Made by a program: the position numbers and the translations under genes
Assembly: GCA_934249215.1 (NCBI GenBank)
Contig: CAKQKN010000024.1
Span: 1-17,370, forward strand
Direction of reading: 5' to 3'
DNA from: an uncultured Clostridia bacterium
Lineage (GTDB): Bacteria > Bacillota > Clostridia > Christensenellales > Borkfalkiaceae
Length of the DNA: 17,370 bases
The notes under the pieces: generated by a model
The model's database searches: none
What the model saw: only the letters and a program-made list of their open reading frames with translations
What the model was told of the DNA's origin: nothing
In this document: in pieces, positions 1-5,579 of the stretch
Position numbering within the stretch: the stretch's first letter is position 1
Layout of the letters: each line of letters opens with the position of its first letter

Positions 1-20
1 ATAGAAAATAGTTTAATGGC

Positions 21-46
21 GGCGGCAACTTTTTTAAGTTGCCGCC
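21..46. terminator. Perfect 11-bp hairpin, probable terminator or IS end
   Basis: GGCGGCAACTT (21-31) and AAGTTGCCGCC (36-46) are exact inverted repeats around a TTTT loop. On the plus strand a short A/T-rich stretch follows (ATATTTTAC). The hairpin lies just past the stop codon of the minus-strand transposase remnant, so it could terminate that transcript or a gene to the left of the window. It could also be a structure at the end of the insertion sequence. The sequence shows the hairpin; its role is inferred. Confidence 0.5.
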
Positions 47-67
47 ATATTTTACTAAAAATGTCTT

Positions 68-445
68 TTAAGCGGCAAGCAGTATGCGCTTTTTGTAGTT
101 CTCAAAATTTCTGAAACCGAATGCGTTTCGTTCTAATATCTTTATCTTGTTGTTTTTTCCTTCCGTAAAACCGTTAGAATACTGAACCCTGAATGATTCC
201 GTTATTCCCCAAAACCAACGACGATAGGCTTTCGTGCAATCTTCAAATTCCGGTATTTCTAAACTTTCCACCAATTCAATCCATTGCTTAAAACGCCGAA
301 CACCTTCGTCATAATCGGTTATCTTCATTATCTCGTTGAACGTTTCTTTTAAATGCCACGCCGTTTGCAGTTCTTCGCTTTGTTCAAGTATCGTTCTTAA
401 GGCTAAGGATGATCCTAAAGACAAAGTAAGAGGCAAGCTGAAACA
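68..445 (-). pseudogene. C-terminal remnant of an ISL3-family transposase
   Basis: About 125 codons are open on the minus strand. The C-terminal part carries the signature of ISL3-type DDE transposases: YSNGFTEGKNNKIK followed by a RNAFGFRNFENYKKRIL tail. Full ISL3 transposases are roughly 400 residues, so only about the last quarter remains and the catalytic N-terminal and central parts are gone. The frame is closed by a TAG at 446-448, and the only start is a TTG at 434-436 in a stretch that does not resemble the family. This is a dead fragment marking past insertion next to the NERD gene. Family assignment rests on the conserved C-terminal motif. No intact terminal inverted repeats were identified. 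Confidence 0.82.
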
Positions 446-477
446 CTACAATTTGATGTTAGAATAACTTAAAAAAC

Positions 478-506
478 TTTACATTTAATTTTTTATGCGG
501 TATACT
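478..506 (+). promoter_or_regulatory. Sigma-A-type promoter for the NERD gene
   Basis: TTTACA (478-483) and TATACT (501-506) are spaced by 17 bp, a near-consensus housekeeping promoter. Transcription would start at about 512-514. This lies downstream of the ATG at 495, so that ATG probably cannot be the translation start and the ATG at 528 is preferred. Confidence 0.6.
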
Positions 507-527
507 GATTTGAAGAGCGAGAGAAAA

Positions 528-1379
528 ATGTGTATTATTGAATTTTTTCACAAGATAAAAATCGGGTTTATCAGAAAAGCCGAGCCTTCAGTCCCGTATA
601 TTTCGCTTGCGAAAATGTATGGAAACGATGGCGAAAAATCGACGGTCGAGCGCCTTAAAACATTATTGCCGGAATGTAGAATAAAGCAAAACATTATCGT
701 CGAGTCGGTTGACGGAAATGCAGAGATCGATTGTTTGGTTTTGAATCGGAATAAACTATTCGCAATCGAGATAAAAAACTGGAAAGGGGCGCTGATCGAA
801 ACAAATGACGGCTTTCGGCAAGAAAAAATTGATCATTATACGGGCGAAAGGCATATCAAACCTCAAAAATCACCGTTTAAACAATTAAAAAGAGCTATTT
901 TTTTGTTGAAAAAGCAAATTCCGATAAACGTATGGGTGAACGGAATCGTATTTTTTGCGGGCGGCGAGATTGAATCGGTTCGTGCGGATTCGGATGAAGT
1001 TTATTTTGATAACGCAGACGAATTGGTTGAGTACATAAAACTCGACGGCGGGATGTCGATCGGTGCAAGCGCTGCAAAATTCTTCGAAAAATGCGTTCCT
1101 GCCGATTCTTTATACGGCAACTATTCGTACAAATCCGTAAGGGGAATAATCGACGACGAATCGTTGACTTTTAATGCCGATGTGGGACGCATAACAAAAA
1201 AGCAGATCGTGTCCGTTCAAGTCGAACATCATTGGTCTTTCGATAGGATTTTTATCGATTTGACAGACGGTTTGACGTGTGTTGCCGAAGAAGAAAATCA
1301 TAAATTAAAAGTGGTTGAAAATGGAAAAGTCTGCGAATACGCGTTGTGTAAACTCGATCGTATCGAAGTGGGCAGATAG
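528..1379 (+). CDS. NERD-domain (nuclease-related) protein
   Basis: Numbering is from an ATG at 495; the preferred start is codon 12 (ATG 528), giving about 283 residues. The NERD domain lies at about residues 43-150. Visible features are GNDGE (Glu47), EIDCLVL (Glu77, Asp79), FAIEIKNWKG (Glu92, Lys94, Trp96) and a later Gln130. These match the acidic/lysine core of the PD-(D/E)XK-like NERD fold, so nuclease-type catalytic residues appear intact. The C-terminal region of about 100 residues is unrecognised. There is no signal peptide and no membrane segment. NERD domains occur in proteins linked to DNA processing and some defence or mobile loci; the actual substrate is unknown. The ATG at 495 overlaps the predicted -10 box, and ATG 528 has a weak purine-rich site (GAGAG) ahead of it. 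The gene lies between two insertion-sequence remnants and probably shares its transcript with the next small gene. Confidence 0.85.
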   Translation: MCIIEFFHKIKIGFIRKAEPSVPYISLAKMYGNDGEKSTVERLKTLLPECRIKQNIIVESVDGNAEIDCLVLNRNKLFAIEIKNWKGALIETNDGFRQEKIDHYTGERHIKPQKSPFKQLKRAIFLLKKQIPINVWVNGIVFFAGGEIESVRADSDEVYFDNADELVEYIKLDGGMSIGASAAKFFEKCVPADSLYGNYSYKSVRGIIDDESLTFNADVGRITKKQIVSVQVEHHWSFDRIFIDLTDGLTCVAEEENHKLKVVENGKVCEYALCKLDRIEVGR

Positions 1380-1456
1380 ACGAGCCGAACGGGTGTATGG
1401 GAGAGAAAAAACGACGGAAGGAACGGCGATTTGAATTTTCAGAATAGAGGTGTGAA

Positions 1457-1819
1457 ATGACTTTTGACGAGATAATTAAAAAGTACGGAATGAAAGAAGC
1501 CGCGTTTCTTTGCCATGTGGAAAACGGCGAAACGAAAGAAATGCTTGCCTATTGCGATTCGGACGGTGCGGCGAGTCAAACGGACGAAAAGCGATATTTT
1601 CAGATCTTCGGCAGATTCGTCTTTTTGAGAATTTACACCGATTACGGCGACGGAACCGACGTTTATATTCATACGGCGGATATCGGAAAATGCGAGGACG
1701 GCTCTTACGAAATCAACGGAATGTGCGGCTATATGCGCTTTATCGTGCATGATGATTTACGCGTGAAGGACTTGAGCGAGGACGAATTCAAGGAAATTAT
1801 CGATTCTATTCCTGACTGA
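1457..1819 (+). CDS. Small acidic protein of unknown function
   Basis: I do not recognise this 120-residue protein. It starts at ATG 1457 behind a GAGGTG ribosome-binding site about 6 nt upstream. It has no signal peptide or membrane segment and is acidic overall. The N-terminus (MTFDEIIKKYGMKEAAFLCHV) is helix-like, a beta-rich middle follows (RYFQIFGRFVFLRIYTDYG), and the end is an acidic helix (LSEDEFKEIIDSIPD). It lies 77 bp downstream of the NERD gene on the same strand with no terminator between them, so co-transcription is likely. It could be a partner or immunity-type protein for the NERD protein, but only position supports that. The good ribosome-binding site makes a real gene likely. 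Confidence 0.7.
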   Translation: MTFDEIIKKYGMKEAAFLCHVENGETKEMLAYCDSDGAASQTDEKRYFQIFGRFVFLRIYTDYGDGTDVYIHTADIGKCEDGSYEINGMCGYMRFIVHDDLRVKDLSEDEFKEIIDSIPD

Positions 1820-1974
1820 TTTGCAAAAGTTTTTTCGGTATTTAGTTATAACGATCGGAATCACTAAAATAATACGAAAAAGGTCCCATAAAAAACGAAA
1901 ATGTAGGTTTGTCAAACATATGAGACAGATTTTGAAAAAAATCAATTATGTGTATAAGTCCAAGATTTAAGTAG

Positions 1975-2088
1975 TTTGAAACGTATTGTTTGGAAGAATA
2001 CATAGATTACTACAACAACGAGAAGATATCTCTCAATCTAAAAGGAATGAGCCCGGTACAATACCGAACTCATTCACAAACCATTTAA
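1975..2088 (+). pseudogene. C-terminal fragment of an IS3-family (IS150-like) transposase
   Basis: A short open frame ends at TAA 2086-2088. It encodes the typical end of an IS3-family OrfB/rve integrase: EYIDYYNNEKI followed by LKGMSPVQYRTHS. The frame is closed by TAG at 1972-1974, so only about 37 codons survive and the DDE catalytic core is absent. A matching terminal repeat follows at 2099-2124. The bases from 1820 to 1974 show no recognisable IS3 left end. This is therefore a 3' remnant of an IS3 element, separate from the ISL3 remnant at the window start. Confidence 0.8.
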
Positions 2089-2098
2089 TATTAAGTTT

Positions 2099-2124
2099 CG
2101 TCTAAACTTTTGGGGTTCACGTCA
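2099..2124 (+). repeat. Right terminal inverted repeat of the IS3 remnant
   Basis: The segment reads CGTCTAAACTTTTGGGGTTC and then ACGTCA, 11 bp after the transposase stop codon. It resembles the known IS150-group end (the TGTCTAACTTTTTGGGG type). Sequence resemblance and position support the call. No left-hand partner was found in the window. Confidence 0.6.
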
Positions 2125-2169
2125 TATGCCGGTGGATTGCTTTTAACCATTTGTTTTTTCGCGGCGTAA

Positions 2170-2175
2170 TATAAT
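2170..2175 (+). promoter_or_regulatory. Candidate -10 box for the alanine racemase gene
   Basis: TATAAT lies 36 bp before the proposed ACG start at 2211. No convincing -35 hexamer sits 16-18 bp upstream. A GGGGG purine run at 2199-2203 could serve as ribosome-binding site. The call is tentative. Confidence 0.4.
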
Positions 2176-2210
2176 GTAAAAGTGCGGCTTGAAGCTACGG
2201 GGGTAGTAAA

Positions 2211-3272
2211 ACGGAACCGAGCAAAGAAAAGATCGAAAACGCTTTCCGATATGATTTCAGACCGAAAGCGTTTATAGATATCGACGAGCTTAAAAGGAAT
2301 ATGTTCGAAATAAGGAAAAGGGCGGGGAATGCTCGCTTTTATGCGGTTGTGAAGTCGGACGCATACGGTCATGGCGCTTACAGAATTGCCGTCGAAGCCG
2401 AGCCGTTTTGCGACGGTTTTGCCGTCGCGAGTTTGTCGGAAGCGCTTGCCCTTCGGACTGCGGGCGTGGAAAAACCGATTTTGTGTCTTTTGCCCGTTGC
2501 GGACGTTATCCGTGCGACTTTTTCGGGTGTGGAAATCTCCGTTGCCGATCCTGACGATTTCGAAAGAATTTGCCGTGCTTCAAAAGATATTCCGGAAAAG
2601 CCCGCGCTTCACTTTTCCGTCAACACGGGAATGAATCGTTTGGGATACGATTCGCTTTCCTTGTTCGAGCGCGATCTTCTTTTTGCGAAAAAAAACGGTT
2701 TTCGCGTGGCGGGCGCATTCTCGCATTTTTTCAATTCGTTCGATTATGAAACGACGCTTTCGCAATATAAAATTTTCAAAAAATATGGTGACGTTTCGAA
2801 ATCGGTCTTTCCGGGCAGCCTTTTGCATATCTGCGCAAGCGGCGCGCTTTTCTACGGCGAATTTAATTGCGATATGGTTAGGGTTGGGCTTCTTATGTAC
2901 GGCTATAAGCCCATTATCGGCACTTTTGAAGTTAATCCGATCATGAACGTTTACGCACGGAGCATTCTTTACCGCGATATAAAGCGCGGCGAAAACGTTC
3001 TATACGGAGATTATAGAACCGACAAGGACGTCGCGGCTTCCGTTTTGTCTTACGGATATTACGACGGCTTGGAAACGCTCGCGGGTGGCGTGAACGATAA
3101 TTGCATGAATCTCTGCGCCGTCGAGGGTAGTTGCGAATTTAAGAACGTAACGGAAAATCTCGCGGCGCTTGCTGAAAAAACGGGCGGAATTTACAGAACG
3201 CTCCTACGAGCGGGTCGAGTGTGCGAAAAAATCTATTTCCACGGCGCGAAAAATCAGACGGTACAGTTTTAA
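2211..3272 (+). CDS. alr: Divergent alanine racemase (PLP-dependent), non-canonical start
   Basis: This is a fold-type III PLP racemase, which would convert L- to D-alanine for peptidoglycan. The family N-terminus RPKAFIDIDELKRN begins at 2259, upstream of the first ATG (2301). The frame is open back to 2193 but holds no ATG, GTG or TTG. ACG at 2211 lies 7 nt after a GGGGG site and is the best candidate start, giving 353 residues. Counting from the Met at 2301, the PLP lysine is Lys18 (AVVKSDAYGHG). NTGMNRLG supplies the usual arginine, RVGLLMYGY the phosphate/pyridine region, and Tyr253 in GYYDG matches the catalytic tyrosine. After that the C-terminal domain is short: the usual GRVCMD block is reduced to NDNCMN, so the conserved Asp is Asn. 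It could be a weakened or specialised racemase or a decaying paralogue. It converges on the flippase gene with 4 bp between stop codons. Confidence 0.82.
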   Translation, partial: TEPSKEKIENAFRYDFRPKAFIDIDELKRNMFEIRKRAGNARFYAVVKSDAYGHGAYRIAVEAEPFCDGFAVASLSEALALRTAGVEKPILCLLPVADVIRATFSGVEISVADPDDFERICRASKDIPEKPALHFSVNTGMNRLGYDSLSLFERDLLFAKKNGFRVAGAFSHFFNSFDYETTLSQYKIFKKYGDVSKSVFPGSLLHICASGALFYGEFNCDMVRVGLLMYGYKPIIGTFEVNPIMNVYARSILYRDIKRGENVLYGDYRTDKDVAASVLSYGYYDGLETLAGGVNDNCMNLCAVEGSCEFKNVTENLAALAEKTGGIYRTLLRAGRVCEKIYFHGAKNQTVQF

Positions 3273-3276
3273 CGGG

Positions 3277-4818
3277 TTATCTTTTGATTGTTTTTTTGCT
3301 CATATCCCAGCCTATAAGTTGATTATCGGGCTTTTCTGTGTTATTTTTGCCGAAAAAGTTGCCGAGAATTTTGTTTATTTTAAGAATGCCGAACACGTCG
3401 AAAAGAAGAAGTTCGCAGACGGGAACGCATACGCCGCAGATCGCGAGGGCGGCGAATTGACCGATGAGTTTTGAAAAAAGTTCGTTCATGAAAAAGCAGA
3501 GAAGGGCGCAAAACGCGATCACGGGGAGCGCGATAAGTTGCTTTTTCGTGTATAACAGTTTGTTGCAACAAATCTTTTTCAAAAGTCTTACGTTAAGCGC
3601 GGCGTTCACTGTAAAATTAAGCAAATACCCGGCTATAAGTCCGTAATTGCCTATTATCTGCGGCAAAGTCGTCACGCAGACGAGAAGCAAAGCGGCGCCC
3701 GAAAGGTAGTAAAGAAGCGTTTTCCGCTCCATTCCCATGGAATTGAGAAGGCTCGTCGAGATCATCGTGAGCGACATCGGAAGCATTGCCGCCGCCGCGA
3801 ATCGCAGATAGATTCCCGCCTGACGATTTTTGTAAATCAACTGACCGATATACGGTCCCGCGCCGATAAAAATCGGGATTATGAACATCGCGACGGCGGT
3901 GGATATGATGAGTGCTTTTTCCACGTTCGCGCGCACGCCGAAGTCGTTTTTGCGGTAAAAATCGTTGGAAAGTTCTGGCACGAGAACGAGCGAAACCGAG
4001 CCGATTATCGTTGACGGAATGAACAAAAGCGGCAGAGTCATTCCGCTGATTATTCCGAAGTCGGACACCGCTTCCCGCCTTGACATGCCTCCCGCGATGA
4101 GCGCGGCGGGCAGAATGATGGCGATGAGCGAAGAAGTGAGCGAGGTGGCTCCGCGCATAAACGTAATGGGGGTGCTCGACGCGATGAGCGGCTTTAACTT
4201 TTTCGACGGGTTTTTGAGTCTGCCGCCCTTGATAAAGAAAACGATGGAGGAAACGACGAACGAAAAAACGTAGGACACGAGCACGGCGATGCTTGCCATA
4301 ACGGTTTTTTCGGTCACGGTCGAAGCTTTCAGCACGCAGACGGTTCCGACGATCACCATTACCGCTTCTTCCGCAAGTTCGATGAGCGAATAGGCGTAAA
4401 AACTCTTCGTCCCCCAGAAAAATCCGCGGATTACCGCATAGACCGAAGTGAGAACGACACCCGGCAAGATGATGAGAAACAGCAGGCGACAGCGCGCGTC
4501 GGCAAAGACGGGCGACAAAAGTTCCTTGAACGCGAAACAGCAGATACAGGCGGGAAGACATACGCCGAGCGCCGCCACGATCCCCGCCGTCACGGTGCAG
4601 TTCACGCTTTTTTCGTCGCCCGAGGTTTTGTCTTTAATCATCATCCGCGACACGGTTATGGGAATTCCGGATGCGGAAACGGTCATAAGCACGCCGATCA
4701 CGGATAGCGCTATTTGGTAAAGTCCGAGCCCTTCCGCGCCGACGCTCCGCGACAAAAACACTCTGTATAAAAATCCGAGCCCGCGCTCCACACAAGACAA
4801 AACGGTCACGACCGTCAT
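3277..4818 (-). CDS. spoVB: SpoVB/MurJ-like polysaccharide flippase (MOP superfamily)
   Basis: This is a multi-pass membrane protein of 513 residues from ATG 4818, with about 12-14 hydrophobic segments. The N-terminal motif GFLYRVFLSRSVGAEGLGLY and the following GIPITVSRMM are typical of the SpoVB/Wzx/MurJ group. Members move lipid-linked wall precursors across the membrane; SpoVB-type proteins are needed for spore cortex in Bacillus. The C-terminus is charged and ends SKKTIKR. The family N-terminus normally begins some residues earlier. Upstream in frame the sequence reads IIKNLAKT with no ATG/GTG/TTG, but ATC (4839-4837) follows GGAGAG (4852-4847) by 7 nt, while ATG 4818 has no ribosome-binding site. 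Translation may therefore start at ATC or ATT. The gene is divergent from the LysM gene and convergent with the racemase. The SpoVB name is by family; a MurJ or Wzx role is possible. Confidence 0.85.
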   Translation of the reverse strand: MTVVTVLSCVERGLGFLYRVFLSRSVGAEGLGLYQIALSVIGVLMTVSASGIPITVSRMMIKDKTSGDEKSVNCTVTAGIVAALGVCLPACICCFAFKELLSPVFADARCRLLFLIILPGVVLTSVYAVIRGFFWGTKSFYAYSLIELAEEAVMVIVGTVCVLKASTVTEKTVMASIAVLVSYVFSFVVSSIVFFIKGGRLKNPSKKLKPLIASSTPITFMRGATSLTSSLIAIILPAALIAGGMSRREAVSDFGIISGMTLPLLFIPSTIIGSVSLVLVPELSNDFYRKNDFGVRANVEKALIISTAVAMFIIPIFIGAGPYIGQLIYKNRQAGIYLRFAAAAMLPMSLTMISTSLLNSMGMERKTLLYYLSGAALLLVCVTTLPQIIGNYGLIAGYLLNFTVNAALNVRLLKKICCNKLLYTKKQLIALPVIAFCALLCFFMNELFSKLIGQFAALAICGVCVPVCELLLFDVFGILKINKILGNFFGKNNTEKPDNQLIGWDMSKKTIKR

Positions 4819-4873
4819 GGTTTTTGCAAGATTCTTGATAATATCACTCTCCGCGGCATATTTTTTGAAACGA

Positions 4874-4879
4874 TATAAT
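4874..4879 (+). promoter_or_regulatory. -10 box of the LysM gene, nearly leaderless
   Basis: TATAAT ends 11 bp before the ATG at 4891, so the predicted transcript would carry only about 4-6 untranslated bases. No good -35 hexamer is present 17 bp upstream, and no standard ribosome-binding site precedes the ATG. The box lies in the divergent region shared with the flippase gene. Confidence 0.45.
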
Positions 4880-4890
4880 ATATTCGGAAT

Positions 4891-5214
4891 ATGAGAAAGT
4901 TATTATCGCCGTTCAAAAAAGAAAAAACTATCGTCCATCGCGTGTCCGACGGAGAGGGCGTATATCAGATCGCGCTCCGATATTCGGTGTCGCCCAAGCG
5001 AATAATAGAGGCTAACGGGCTTACATGCGAGCCGCGCAAGAACGCGCTTTTGTTCGTGGAGCGCGGAGAAAATCGTCTTTACGTCGTTCATCCGAGCGAC
5101 ACGCCCGAGCGAATTTCGCTTAAAACGGGCGTTCCCGCGGCGGTGCTTTTGTCGTTGAACGGCGCGGATTCGTTTTATCCTTTTTCGCTTATCGAAGTTC
5201 CGAAGAGAGTCTGA
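4891..5214 (+). CDS. Small protein with two LysM domains
   Basis: This 107-residue protein is almost entirely two LysM peptidoglycan-binding repeats. The first runs from about residue 15 to 58 (HRVSDGEGVYQIALRYSV, then IIEANGL) and the second from about 63 to 105 (YVVHPSDTPERISLKTGV, then LLSLNGA). LysM units bind N-acetylglucosamine backbones of the wall or spore cortex. There is no signal peptide or membrane segment: the N-terminus is MRKLLSPFKKEK, basic but not followed by a hydrophobic core. In spore-formers such cytoplasmically made LysM proteins can be coat or cortex components assembled in the mother cell; that is inference. It is divergent from the SpoVB-like gene, which supports a wall-related role. 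The ATG has no clear ribosome-binding site and lies 11 bp after a TATAAT. Confidence 0.85.
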   Translation: MRKLLSPFKKEKTIVHRVSDGEGVYQIALRYSVSPKRIIEANGLTCEPRKNALLFVERGENRLYVVHPSDTPERISLKTGVPAAVLLSLNGADSFYPFSLIEVPKRV

Positions 5215-5521
5215 ACGGGATTTTTAAAGGTGCCGAAAAGAAACTCTTCCGTCTTTCTCCGAAAAGACCGAAATACGCGATAATCAACTTATAGACGGGC
5301 TTTTTGCGTTAAAACACCCATAAATCGCGGCGCGAACATAATATAAATCGCATGCGTGCGGGCGAAAGCAAGGGCGAAAATATACGTCAAATATTCGACT
5401 TCACCCCGAAAAATAGTCGATCTTACCTCGAAATTTCGGGGAAAAGTTTATATATAATAACGGCTTCGAAAAAAGCCGTATTTTTTTTGCCGAAAAAAAT
5501 TCGCGACACAGCCGTATAGAG
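5215..5521. other. Intergenic stretch before the topoisomerase operon
   Basis: This is the part of the 365-bp gap that lies upstream of the promoter. No gene was found. It holds a 17-bp copy (5278-5294) of sequence from the 3' end of the flippase gene, an inverted repeat CCCCGAAA/TTTCGGGG (5404-5441), a TATAAT at 5453-5458 and a strong terminator (5460-5488). A small RNA ending at that terminator is possible, but I see no defined structure or promoter for it. Confidence 0.5.
5460..5488 (+). terminator. Rho-independent terminator
   Basis: ACGGCTT (5460-5466) pairs with AAGCCGT (5473-5479) around a CGAAAA loop, followed by eight T residues (5481-5488). It should end plus-strand transcripts from the LysM gene or a small RNA before the topoisomerase promoter. 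Confidence 0.85.
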
Positions 5522-5550
5522 TTGAAAAAAAAGGCGATATATGATATAAT
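5522..5550 (+). promoter_or_regulatory. Sigma-A promoter of the topoisomerase B gene
   Basis: TTGAAA (5522-5527) and TATAAT (5545-5550) have a 17-bp spacer, and TG at 5542-5543 forms an extended -10. The predicted start near 5557 leaves a leader of about 23 bases containing GGAGGGG before ATG 5580. Confidence 0.88.
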
Positions 5551-5579
5551 CTGCAAAAATAACTATGCGGAGGGGATTT

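Larger units (their letters stand above)
1820..2192. other. 373-bp gap holding the IS3 remnant and a possible promoter
   Basis: No intact gene is seen between the small ORF and the racemase frame. The stretch holds an AT-rich segment of unknown origin (1820-1974), the IS3 transposase tail and terminal repeat, and a perfect TATAAT at 2170-2175 without a good -35 box. Confidence 0.6.

Noticed and set aside
5215..5579. Replication origin near the gyrB-like gene
   Set aside because: No cluster of DnaA boxes and no dnaA, dnaN or recF neighbours were seen.
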